From contig JAPWDM010000069.1 of assembly GCA_035578155.1 (NCBI GenBank), positions 254,501-318,500 on the forward strand: DNA of 64,000 nucleotides. Reading direction: 5' to 3'. This DNA is from Brachynemurus nebulosus (lineage: Eukaryota; Arthropoda; Insecta; Neuroptera; Myrmeleontidae). The position numbers and the translations under genes are program-made. The notes under the pieces were generated by a model that saw only the letters and a program-made list of their open reading frames with translations, searched no databases and had not been told where the DNA came from. Shown one piece after another: positions 20,499 to 31,404 of the stretch; position 1 is the stretch's first letter, and every line of letters starts with the position of its first letter.

Positions 20499-21004
20499 TA
20501 TGTATTATATATAATATATGTGTATTATATGAATAATACATGTAATGTAATAGAAGTATTATATGATGATGACGGCGTACCTAGCTTAACACAAAGTTAT
20601 TTTTAAAAGTTATATATTTTGTACATAATATGTATCTTTTTAATTAAACAAGAAATTGATTGGAATTTAGTTAAAGGACAAACATCTAATTAAGAATGTT
20701 TTATTAAATAAGTATTATTGATATATCTTATTGTAAAAACTACATAAGCGTTAAATACTAGTGTTATGTTGTGCAACAAAACAACACAACTCATTCAGTA
20801 TATTGGATATAATATATACGAGATATACGATATATACCTTGTGGTGAAAGGTGATCACTGATCAGTGCTGTTCAACACACCACGGAGCATCTGTACTTGT
20901 AGTTACATACATACTATCTACTGAACTGAACTGCAATTGTTGATGACAACAGTTAACTGAATATTGTGTATTGCAAAACGCTACAAATTTCTATGTACTG
21001 TTAT

Positions 21005-21007
<3 letters not shown>

Positions 21008-21096
<89 letters not shown>
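21008..21096. repeat. (TA)n microsatellite
   Basis: About 44 uninterrupted TA units. The interval between the MITE at 20.5 kb and this repeat is AT-rich and holds no gene that I can support. Confidence 0.98.
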
Positions 21097-21099
<3 letters not shown>

Positions 21100-21102
<3 letters not shown>

Positions 21103-21290
21103 ATTTTAATAAAATAGTTTTTGAAAAAATGTGTTTTTAATTTTTTTGGGGAATTGCAGTATATATAAATAAATAAAAAATTTATATTTTTCAAAATATT
21201 TATTAACAAACAATTTTTAATTATGATTAACATAGTGTACATAGTTATATTATTCTATTAAGTTTCTTGGAGATTTTGATATCCATAAAA
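21100..21290. repeat. Inverted remnant of the Polinton 6.70-6.92 kb segment
   Basis: Read on the minus strand this stretch repeats the 3'-UTR between the two left-end Polinton genes (AAACTTAATAGAATAATATA, TTTGTTAATAAATATTTTGA). No flanking coding sequence of those genes is recognisable, so it is an isolated scrap of a second Polinton copy or of a rearranged end. Confidence 0.7.
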
Positions 21291-21299
21291 ATAATTTTT

Positions 21300-21995
21300 G
21301 AAAAAATAAGTGTGTTTTAGGCTCTAAAAATATTTAAATTTTGAGTTTGAAAAATTTAGTTTTAGAGTGTAAGAAAACAACATTAATCGTTTATGCATAT
21401 ATGAATTTATAATTAGCTGGAAAATTTTCTATCAGCACACTCACATATCACATGATCAACCAACTATCATGCGCTCGTGTGTAGAATACCTACCACATTT
21501 AATGCATACACTGTTAACACGTGCCGTAGAGCAACGGTTAACATCACCGCGTCGTAAGCAAAAAGACCCGAGATCGAGTCCATCAACCGACAGCATTTTA
21601 TTTAATCTGAACACCATTACTGAAAAATATAGGCAATGTACACAACACCTCGAAAATTCAATCATTATCGGACCATATATCACCAAAATGATGATGATGA
21701 TGTAATCATCAAAATTTAGGCGTGGGTGGGTCATTTTTAAAAATTTGAATAACCACCAAAATTACAAAGTCAAAAAATACCAAAATTAGGGTCCATAGGA
21801 CCAATTGTAAAAATTGCCAAAATAAAGGTCAATGACTCCAAGGTCAACGGGCCAATCGCCAAAACTTGAAAAACCAGCAAAACCAAAATTAAAGGTCAAA
21901 AACCCTCAAAATTTGGCCCGGGCCAATTGCCAAAAATTTGAATAATTAATTAGCTCATTTGCATACAAAATTCCCATCGCCAGGTGTCCCCATAC
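21300..21995. other. No supported gene; degenerate CCAAAATT-rich repeat at 21.72-21.95 kb
   Basis: A 78-codon frame at 21469-21705 has no recognisable motif and ends in a methionine run. The part at 21720-21950 is made of loose repeats of CCAAAATTA, AAAGGTCAA and GGGCCAATTGCCAAAA. It adjoins the truncated 3' end of gag. Confidence 0.5.
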
Positions 21996-23149
21996 CTACT
22001 GATGCCTTGCGAAACATTTTTTACAAACATTGGAAGAACATTTGTCAGCTAAATGTGAATTACTTAAACAATTAAAGCATAAATTCTTCCTTTCAACAAA
22101 TTTACGCCTACGACTCACATTGTATTTTAAATATTTAAAGCATCGTACTAATTGATGTGGTTTATCACAAAATGGACAGTTAATTGAATTGAATGTCGAT
22201 TGAACGGCAGTACAAACCTGAACACCCCTTTTATCAGATTTGTTCCTCAAGCCGGTAACGTGCTTGAGGAATTTCGAGATAACAATTCCCAAGCTTGACA
22301 TCTTTTATTCAAATAGTCGAGAAAATTTTCAATATTTGGAAACTCATTTGTTTTACGATTAAGTTCAAACTCGCGCTGTGTCTCAAAGTCTAACTTTTGG
22401 GACAAAAAATAAACCAAGAATGTATCCAACAAATTTGGTATACCTAAAGATTTTAAAGAATCATAATGTTGAGAAAATTCATCAACAATTGCCCGTAGAC
22501 TATTTCCTGACGCCTTATTGACCTTTCGGATATCGAAGATACTTTGTAAATGACAGTTTGCGATAAGTACTTTATTATCGTAACGTTTAACAACGGCTTC
22601 CCAAGCTGCATTATAATTATCATCGGAACAATCGATATTTGCAATTACGTTAGCAGCACCTTTCTTAAGTGCACCCTTTAAATAATAAAATTTCCTAATA
22701 TTTGGCAATTCGGAATTGGAATGAATCAAATTTATAAATAAATCCTTAAAATTCAACCAATTTTTGTATTCCCCTGAGAACGTCGGAAGATTAATGTGAG
22801 GTAAAGCAGAACTTCTACTGTCCGCTCTAGAAAAACTCTCATTTAATTCATTTGTAGGACGTCGTTCCTTTAAAGTGTCTATAGCTTTACGAATTTTTTT
22901 GGATAAATTAAAATATCTGGATTCAATATGTAAATTTTCTTGTTTATATTTCGCTTCATCTATTGCCTCTAAATTAATTTCAATGTCCTCAAATTTTTTA
23001 AAAATATCATTTAATCTATCTAAAGCGACCTCTAAATCGGAAACACTGGTGACCAAGTCAACATTGCCCAATGAATTTTCTAAATTGGTAATTCTGCCCT
23101 TTAAAAATTTTCGCTTGTTAAGTAAGGCTTTTAAATCCTCCTCCGACAT
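21996..23149 (-). pseudogene. gag: BEL/Pao retrotransposon gag with zinc knuckles
   Basis: The first frame (22247-23149, ATG at 23149) has the Pao-type Gag region: a helical N-terminus (MSEEDLKALLNKRKFLKG), then LPTFSGEYKNWLNFKDLF and FYYLKGALKKGAANVIA. The second frame (21996-22301) has the cysteine-rich part: CPFCDKPHQLVRC, KNLCFNCLSNSHLADKC and CKKCFARH. A frameshift near 22250-22300 separates them. The coding match ends at 21996 before any protease. Orientation matches the pol half at 3.2-6.15 kb, so both may come from one element. Between gag and the piggyBac end at 23.56 kb is AT-rich leader sequence in which I could not recognise an LTR matching 2912-3159. Confidence 0.88.
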
Positions 23150-23561
23150 GGTGAAATGTGAAAATAATTTCAAATGTAAATCTCAAAAATAAACATGAAA
23201 TTTAAAAATAAAGAAATGATTTGTCAAGTGCCTGACCGATATTAAAATCAAACAATAAATTTTGCTAAATTGTAGACAAATCCTTTTATAATCTTGGTTT
23301 TATTTAAAAAAAATAAATAAATAAATCAAAAATCTTAAATAAGAAAAGGATTGTTTTGGTTCAGAATAAATACAAACAATTCAATTTTTCAATCAACAAT
23401 TTGTTTAACTATATTTAAATTTAAATTCACTTTGTTTTTGACTAAAATTTGTAAATTTCTAACCAAATAAATACAAAACTTTTATTAAGAAATACTATTT
23501 TAATTTTGATAAATTTAGAATTATTTTTTCTTTATTCCAAACTTTACTAAAGTTTGCTTAA

Positions 23562-25997
23562 CCCAGATGTGCCTAAAAATTTTTAAAAAAAAAAAAATTG
23601 AAAATTTGATTAAAATCTTTACATCTATACCACAAAGAATTAAACTACGATAGTTTGATAAATATTTATTGTCAAAAATTACAAAATGGCGGCTGTATTA
23701 AAAATAGTACATTAGGTATATAGCCTGCTATCATAAACAATATTTATTTGGTATGATATGGAGCAAAACAATGTACATGCAGGGCTTTTTCGCACTTCAA
23801 ACATTTTGTAGTTGCTCTGTTGTGACAAAAACTACATCTTGTTTGTCGATCCTGTTTACCAATTAGGTGATCCATCCTGTCGTACCTTATGTCAAAATCT
23901 CTTGGGTTTGATGTGGAAGCGTGGCCTGTTTGGTACCTAAAAGCTTTTTTGTTCTGTATCAAAAGAGCTGTAGCAATCCTTCTTCTGAAGCTCAGTTGAT
24001 CTAGCTCTCCTCCCTACTTTCGGTGTATCTGCCAAGCATTTTGCACTGCCATATCAACGCAATGAGCAATCAAGGGAAAATATCATTTTTTCCCTCTAAT
24101 TGAAACGCGGTATAAACTAATGTTCTGGTCCGATCTGTCGACGCCTCCCATGTTCATGTTGTACAAATTTATTAGATGGGGCTGTTCCACCTAAAACAAA
24201 TAGAATTTTACTTGTATATAACAGAAGATATTGATTTTATTTTTATATTATACCTGTATAATTTTTTTTTCTTTTTGTGAATAGCGTTTTACATGATGAA
24301 CAGGCGCAATTCCCGCGCAGTTTGAAGAAACGCAAACAATGTTATTGTCATGCCATTTTACAGCAATAATATTTTTCTCTTGTATTTTTGCGTAATCATA
24401 CTCTCCTCTCTTTCGTTTTTTGAGAATTTTTGAATCGACTAATGGATTTCCGGGTAAGCGGTTTTCTCGCACTGTTCCTGTTGCCTGAAATCCTTTATCG
24501 GATAACGTTTCTATCAGTGGTAAAGACGTAAAAAAATTATCAAAAAACAGATGGATGCAAATGTTGGGCCATCTCTTTTGTAGCACTTCAGCATACTGCA
24601 AAACTACTCCAGAACCTACTCCATATTCCAGGTAAGTTTTGCTGACTTTGGTGGCAGATCCTTGATATGGTTCAAACCAATTTATATATCTTAGTCTGGT
24701 GGTGCCTACACATAGTTTATATCCATATCTAATAGGCTTGCCATGGATGTATTGCTTACATCCATGGCGCCCATAGTATGGAACCATTGCTTCGTCGACG
24801 GAATGATTTTGTTCGGTAAATGAATGCTCAATAAATTTTTTATTGAGATGTGTAAAAAGTGGCCTTACTTTGCAAAATTTATCTTCTTTATCTAATTTTT
24901 CATTATCAACTAAATGAAACTTAGATAATATAAATTCAAATTTGTTTCGTGAAATTGCCTCTGATACAAGGCTATTATGACAGTCTCGCTCTTTTTCCCA
25001 GTACAATCTTCGTCTTGGAACTTGTAAATAACCGCTCAATAGTAAAACTCCAACAAAACATTTTACTCCAGCATTTTCAATATTATTTTTGCGATTTCTT
25101 TTTTGTGCATACCGATTACTCTCAGCCACAGTAAGATTTATAAGATATTCATCAAAAAATTTCTCAAATAATTGAAGAGGACTTCCGGAAATTTCTATTT
25201 CCTCCAATGAGACAACCTCTTGTACTTGTGAAATGAGAAGGTCCTCCTTTACCCAATTATATTTTTTTCGTTTTTTTTGCAACGTTCTTGCTTTTGCATG
25301 ATTTGCTTGTTGAAGGAGCACGTACAAATGCAGATAAAGGTAACTCGTCTTCAGATGAAAATTCATTATCTGCATCAAAAAAAGCAATCTCAGCTGGAGC
25401 CTGTAACTGTGAAGCTGGTAAATTATTTATGTTTACAACATCTTCATCCCCAGAATCTTCATCAGTCAAATCATCAGAAGCGTTTTTTGGGGGGGAAAAT
25501 TGTAATGCCTTTTATGTTTTCGGCATACTGATCATCATCTTCCAGCATTGAGAGTGCTTCATTCAGAGAAAATCCTCTAAAAAAAAATCTCTTCAGTCGT
25601 TTATCTGCCTAATGTACTATTTATAGTACATCAAAATAAAAAACAAAAAAAGATAACTAAAAAATTAATGTAAGCAAATAAATCTGCAACAGACTAAAAA
25701 CTACATTATTGTTAAATAATTTGTTGTAATAATTTTTTTAAAAAAATATTTTTACGATTGTCTAAGTTACCTACCTTTCAAATCGCACGCCATAATCTGA
25801 CATTTTCAAATATTGTCAACATTTACTGTTGCACCACAGACACAGAACACAAAAAATCGTTTTCGAATGTGACTACACGCCAAGACGTATGGTTCAAGAA
25901 TGAAGCTGCGTGACCAGCACCAGCATGTAGCAACAAGTTCGGACGGGTTACAATTTGTTAAGGCTGTACTATTTTTAGTACATTAGGCACATCTGGG
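23562..25997 (-). mobile_element. piggyBac transposon, complete ends
   Basis: TTAA target sites at 23558-23561 and 25998-26001 flank the terminal inverted repeats CCCAGATGTGCCTAA and TTAGGCACATCTGGG. TAGTAC motifs (AATAGTACATTAGG at about 23705, TAGTACATTAGGCAC at the right end, and a TACTATTTATAGTA palindrome near 25615) form sub-terminal repeats. The element is 2436 bp and carries one transposase gene on the minus strand. Confidence 0.95.
23744..25803 (-). pseudogene. piggyBac transposase, spliced, with two in-frame stops and frameshifts
   Basis: The catalytic aspartates are visible in SVDEAMVPYYGRHG, FFDNFFTSL and KWHDNNIVCVSS, so the DDD triad is kept. The C-terminal cysteine-rich domain (CSFCHNRATTKCLKC then HVHCF) that binds the terminal repeats lies at 23744-23962. 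The probable start is ATG 25803 with a short first exon. A second intron of about 60 bases (GTATAATATA to TTTTAG) lies near 24193-24253. After it, VDRSDQNISLYR is followed by a TGA where tryptophan is usual before YFPL, and then by a TAG near 23997. Frameshifts near 25490 (C run) and 25260-25300 split the acidic N-terminus. The copy is young but inactive. Confidence 0.92.
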
Positions 25998-26037
25998 TTA
26001 ATGCAATTATCCATCGAATAAAATTAACAAAATAAAA

Positions 26038-26105
26038 TTGAAAAGTGTCCAACTTGAGCAGGTGTCCAGTATACAGAGGTGTCCAACTTGGCAGGTTTCA
26101 CTGTA
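26038..26105. repeat. Possible pogo/Tigger-type terminal repeat fragment
   Basis: Three spaced copies of GGTGTCCA/AGTGTCCAACTTG end in GCAGGTTTCACTGTA. This resembles a pogo-like terminal repeat beginning CAGTGAAACC on the other strand. No partner end was found. Confidence 0.35.
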
Positions 26106-26168
26106 TATATATTACTGGTATTACGAAAGATAATGAGTATATACAAGGAGGTATATATTAGTTTTATA

Positions 26169-27771
26169 CTACTCAAAACAAAATAAGGGCCACTCATGTT
26201 TTGCTGCATAAGTTTATTTTTATATAAGTTACAGTATAAGGTATGCTTACATTTAATTAAGGAACTAATTTTTTACTAAATAAAATTAATTTTAATAAGA
26301 TTAAATAAAAAAATTAATCCATAATTACATTTTTTTAGGATTCTATCGTTTTTATAGCCATTTTTACAGTCATCAACAAACGTTCACGCTTTGAGTAAAA
26401 GCACACATTATGCAACTTTTCGGTGATTTAATATCGAGTATGCCCTCCCCTTTTTAAAACACATTCTTGAAGCCTCCTCGTCATGCTTTCAATAAGATGC
26501 CTAACGGTTTCATCAGGAATCTCCTCCCAACATCTTCTCAAGACATCAATCAGTTGTTGTTGGGTGTGCACATCCTCTCCGGCTACTCTGACTCGCCGTT
26601 TTAATTGGTCCCAAAGATGTTCTATTGGGTTCAAGTCAGGGCTATTTGCAGGCCACGGTAAAACCTGTATATTAGCCTCCCTAAGGACAGTTGTCGTCGC
26701 TCGAGCGGTATGCGCTCGGGCATTATCCTGCATCAGGATAAATCCGTCGGCCGCTCGTTGTGCAAAGGGGATCACATGGGGTTTGACAACCTGTTCGATG
26801 TAACTTTGAGCCGTTACAGTACCCTCGTTCAGGAAAACAAGCTCAGTTTTGCCTTGCAAACTAATTCCACCCCAGACCATGACATTAGGACCGCCAAATC
26901 TGTCGCGTTCATGAAAGTGACGATCAGAAAACCTTTCCCCACTTCTTCTCCACACTCTTACACGTCGATCATCACTAAAAAACTTCACCTTGCACTTATC
27001 CGTGAAGAGTACGTGACGCCATTCCTCCAAGCCCCATTCAAGCTGTTCACGTGCAAATCTTAAACGGATTGCACGATGCGCTCCGGTCAGTTTGGTACGG
27101 ATTACTGGTCTTCTTGAACGTTGTTGGTCTTCATGCAAACGATTTCGTATGGTCTGATTACTGACAACAGTACCAGTAGATCGATGTAAGTGATTTTGCA
27201 GAGTACCTGCGGTAGCAGTCGGCTCACGTCGTGCACACAGTCGAATGTAATGGTCTTCACAGGCAGTGGTAGCACGAACTCTTATTGAGCCACGGCGCCG
27301 GGTTACACTACCGGTCTGCTGATACCGATTCCAAACATTTTGAATAGCCCTTCGTGAACAACCCAACTACAGAGCCACGGAACGTTGAGATTGACCACTC
27401 TCAATCATCGTTACGGCTCTGGTAGCAGTAGCTTCGTCCATATGGTGTCGAAATCTCGGCATTGTAAAAATAAATGATTGAATAACACGCCAAACTTCAA
27501 AAAACCACCTCAGCAATCAATAATCTAGCGCAAAGTGATTTAAAATCAAATTCAAAAAAATAAGTAAAACTAACCATTTGACGCTGTGCGAGACAAAAAA
27601 ACGTTTAAATCTTCCCCTCAACAATAATATCACTTAAACCTAACTGTTATCATTTACTCAACCACTTAATATCATAACAACAGTCATTTAGAAAAGTTAT
27701 TTTGACGTGGATCGACATAAATTAGTTTTAAAATACAAACTTTCAAGTGGCCCTTATTTTGTTTTGAGGAA
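26169..27771 (-). mobile_element. Tc1-like transposon with matching terminal repeats
   Basis: TA at 26167-26168 and 27772-27773 flanks inverted ends whose shared core is CTCAAAACAAAATAAGGGCC, about 26 bp long in total. The element is 1603 bp and encodes one transposase on the minus strand. Confidence 0.9.
26428..27462 (-). pseudogene. Tc1 transposase (DD34E), full length with one in-frame stop
   Basis: The frame runs from ATG 27462 (PRFRHHMDEATATRAV, a helix-turn-helix region with SGQSQRSVA) to the stop at 26428. A TAG at 27367-27369 breaks it after about 31 codons. The remaining 312 residues are open and carry the second helix-turn-helix (QTIRNRLHEDQQRSRRP) and the catalytic triad in LFTDKCKVKFF, LMQDNARAHTAR and SPDLNPIEHLWD (D, D, E with 34 residues between the last two). 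One substitution separates it from an intact reading frame, so insertion was recent. Confidence 0.93.
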
Positions 27772-27784
27772 TATATATACTTAC

Positions 27785-28056
27785 GAATATAGCCACATGG
27801 GGGGTTTTACCCATTGTTATTACAACGGGTAAAAAGTAACAACTAACAATAACATTTTTGGTGTTTCCTTTTAATACGTTTCTTTGTAGAATTAAAATAA
27901 AAATGAAATTATTTTTCAAAAAAATCGGTTTTCGATCTCCTACTTTTAATAATCGATTCATGAATCGATTCAAATAAAAAAAATCGAAAAAATAATCGAT
28001 TTTTTAAGTTTCGATTAATCGATCTTCGATTAATCGATTTAAAATCGACATCTCTA
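27785..28056. mobile_element. Left-truncated second copy of the hAT MITE
   Basis: It matches the last 280 bases of the 11066-11799 MITE (GCCACATGGGG, TTTTTGGTGTTT, then ATCGATT-rich end) and finishes with the same CGACATCTCTA terminus. The left half is absent, and the start lies a few bases after the Tc1 element. Confidence 0.85.
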
Positions 28057-29048
28057 CTTTGAACAGCACTGCACTATCAGAGTATACATGTAACTTAGAT
28101 ACACGAAACAACTCATACACGATTTATATACATATTTTCTCACTGGGACTTCTAACATAATTTTAAAAAACTTTGCAGTTATTGTTAGTCGAAAATATTA
28201 CTAATAAATATAGCCAAAAATTACAAAAATGTTTGATATTCAGTTGTGTTTAGTTTTTATAAAAAATAAAAATAAAAAAATAATTTATTTAAAAGAATTT
28301 TGTTTTGAAAATGCTTAACAAAAATATCTTTCGACGCCTATGTAGCTGTCAAATGCTGATAACTTAAAATAATATTTTTTATTATTTTTGAATGAATTAA
28401 AACTGAAATTCTATTTCTTTATTGAATAATTAATATTAGAAAGGTTTACTTTGTGAAAATCCATATTAAAAAACATGGGACCGTTCCTTTGTCACTTTTC
28501 ACAACAAAAATTTTTGTTGTGGAAAGTGACAAAGCAACGATCCCATGTTCTTTATTGAATTTTGCTACTGTTTTCATGTGATAATTTAATCTATTTAATA
28601 ATTTTAATTTCCGGTGAAAAACCTGATAACCGTTTAATTTTTCATTATTATTTCGATTAAGGAGGCAGCCATATTGTAAAGTACTTTAGTCTAAATTATT
28701 TTAAGAAAGAATTACTATCTCTAGTACCATCAGAGCCATCTGTCTTTATAAAAGTCTAACTTATATCTGAGCATTAAACCGTAGTTACTTATTGTTATTA
28801 GTATATATTAATTTCGCTTTGGTTATGGCAAAATACATTATCGTTTAGCATTACAGTGGCCCCTAATCTTTTGAATTGGTTTTTGTATCGAGGTTAATTA
28901 CTTAGATTGTCGATATTTGTTTTGTTTAAGGGATCTTTTACAAGTAAATTTACAAGTAACTTTTACAGTAAATTTTTTTTTGAATTTTTTTCTTTGGAAA
29001 CTATTAATTGTAATGGAAAAAAGTTGTACATTAAAGTGTGGTGACGTG
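28057..29048. other. AT-rich intergenic DNA with one perfect-loopless hairpin
   Basis: Apart from the palindrome at 28472-28549 I see no gene or terminal repeat. Confidence 0.6.
28472..28549. repeat. 78-bp palindrome, arms 39 bp with three mismatches
   Basis: The arms begin AACATGGGA and meet at ACAACAAAAA/TTTTTGTTGT with no loop. It contains CTTTGTCACTTT in both arms. It may be a small MITE or a hairpin RNA source. Confidence 0.85.
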
Positions 29049-30994
29049 GTCGCTTCGGGGGCTGTGCCTGGGGTTGGTTGGGGTGCGTTCAAAAATAAGT
29101 CTTGCATTTTGGACAATAACATATTTATTTTAATAGCTAACTAACAATTAAAGAGAAATAATAAACAAACGAAAATTAATAAAACAACAGAAGAGGAAAA
29201 AAGACAAATAAAAAGAACGGACTCACCCAAATCCTCCACGTAGACACTTACACTACCTTAATTGTGAAATCCCCAATTCACCGTTATTACTCAGACCGTG
29301 TAACTCTCCCGAAATCTAAAGAAAGACTGACCATTAATTTTTCTGTTAAAAAAATAGGTACGCCAAAGAAAGTCATTGCACCCTGGCCCGTGCATATGCA
29401 AATGCCGACTCAGCGTTCTAGTCATTCACATTTGGCATATACAGGGTTTTCTTTTATAATAATTATGTTCTGTTTTATATACAGGGTCTGCTTCGTTACA
29501 ATACACCCCCCTACGAAAAAGATGGCTGCTTAGGTAAGCAGTCAGCCTTTTCAAGCTTATCAAAACCTTTCGTATCCGTGAGTTAGGTGAGTTTGCTCTT
29601 GGTATCCCCATCCTTAATAATCCTTATCCTTAGAAGTTCTTATCATTACTACAATATTAACTTTCTAAATGCCACGTATAGACTTCAGGAAGTGACACTT
29701 GGTAAGTACTGTTATTTCGTATAAAAATGCAACATCAATCCACATAGTATTATTTTGTAGTAAAGGCGGTATTAGACTAATACCTCGAATATGAAAATTT
29801 TTTTTTTTAAATTTTCTTAATTGTCAGTTTCTGAACTCTATGATATACATTAATAAAACATTCTACAAAACCTGAAAAGAATGAAAACCCATTATCTACC
29901 ATTTTTTAGAATTAAACATATATATTATGTATATGTATCTGTGTATATATTTCCTCCGATAACGCATAATAATATGTATTAGGTATCTTTCATCATAATT
30001 GATTGTGAGATACATATCTGTGTCGCTTCGGGGGCTGTGCCTGGGGTTGGTTGGGGTGCGTTCAAAAATAAGTCTTGCATTTTGGACAATGACATATTTA
30101 TTTTAATAGCTAACTAACAATTAAAGAGAAATAATAAACAAACGAAAATTAATAAAACAACAGAAGAGGAAAAAAGACAAATAAAAAGAACGGACTCACC
30201 CAAATCCTCCACGTAGACACTTACACTACCTTAATTGTGAAATCCCCAATTCACCGTTATTACTCAGACCGTGTAACTCTCCCGAAATCTAAAGAAAGAC
30301 TGACCATTAATTTTTCTGTTAAAAAAATAGGTACGCCAAAGAAAGTCATTGCACCCTGGCCCGTGCATATGCAAATGCCGACTCAGCGCTCTAGTCATTC
30401 ACATTTGGCATATACAGGGTTTTCTTTTATAATAATTATGTTCTGTTTTATATACAGGGTCTGCTTCGTTACAATACATCCCCCTACGAAAAAGATGGCT
30501 GCTTAGGTAAGCAGTCAGCCTTTTCAAGCTTATCAAAACCTTCCGTATCCGTGAGTTAGGTGAGTTTGCTCTTGGTATCCCCATCCTTAATAATCCTTAT
30601 CCTTAGAAGTTCTTATCATTATTACAATATTAACTTTCTAAATGCCACGTATAGACTTCAGGAAGTGACACTTGGTAAGTACTGTTATTTCGTATAAAAA
30701 TGCAACATCAATCCACATAGTATTATTTTGTAGTAAAGGCGGTATTAGACTAATACCTCGAACATGAAATTTTTTTTTTTAAATTTTCTTAATTGTCTGT
30801 TTCTGAACTCTATGATATACATTAATAAAACATTCTACAAAACCTGAAAAGAATGAAAACCCATTATCTACCATTTTTTAGAATTAAACATATATATTAT
30901 GTATATGTATCTGTGTATATATTTCCTCCGATAACGCATAATAATATGTATTAGGTATCTTTTATCATAATTGATTGTGAGATACATATCTGTG
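29049..30994. repeat. Tandem duplication of a 973-bp unit, about 99% identical
   Basis: Copy one covers 29049-30021 and copy two 30022-30994, both starting GTCGCTTCGGGGGCTGTGCC and ending GAGATACATATCTGTG. About eight single-base differences are visible (for example TTCTAG/CTCTAG near 29419/30392). The 89-codon frame repeated in both (29264-29533, 30237-30506) has no recognisable domain. The unit lies just downstream of the gypsy polypurine tract, so it may involve that element's LTR region. Confidence 0.93.
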
Positions 30995-31175
30995 ATTGTG
31001 ATTATTAATTTAGTACATACTACATAAATACATATTGTTCAACCCGTGAAAATAGTTTTTTTTTTTTTTGTTAACAATGATAACCCACCACATAGTACAC
31101 TATGAATTCAATTATAAACAATCTTTTACGTATGTTGCTAAATATTCTAGAAATCTGGAATTAGTTATTTACAAT

Positions 31176-31211
31176 ATTATTATTATTATTCCCCCTTTTT
31201 TTTTTTTGCTT
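31176..31211 (-). promoter_or_regulatory. Candidate polypurine tract and 3' LTR start of the gypsy element
   Basis: On the minus strand a run AAAAAAAAAAAAGGGGGAA is followed by AT repeats and TGTAAATAACTAATTCC. It lies 200 bases after the envelope-like gene, where a 3' LTR should begin. No paired 5' LTR was found. Confidence 0.35.
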
Positions 31212-31404
31212 AAGTAAAATGTCAAAATTATTATATTGAGAATGATAGTATTGTCTTTTGTGATCACACATACAGTGTTGTGATCACACTTCTCGATTAA
31301 ACTTATGACACTATACCCTATTAATTTTCCTCTTAATTTCTAAAATTGCAAAGTATAAAATTTTTCTTAAAGTTCCTTACATTGTCCAAAGAGTTTATTA
31401 CTAT

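Noticed and set aside
20991..21242. Frames of Tyr-Ile repeats across TA microsatellites (also at 37.2, 40.1 and 40.3 kb)
   Set aside because: They are translations of (TA)n, not proteins.
21469..21705. 78-codon frame ending in five methionines
   Set aside because: No domain, no promoter and an ATG-repeat tail; no support beyond length.
13098..21990. Shared ATGGGGACACCTGG between a Polinton gene and the sequence after gag
   Set aside because: Only about 15 bases match and the flanks differ; likely chance.
29264..30506. Identical 89-codon frames in the 973-bp tandem units
   Set aside because: They are duplicates of one open stretch with no recognisable motif; identity reflects the DNA duplication, not coding constraint.
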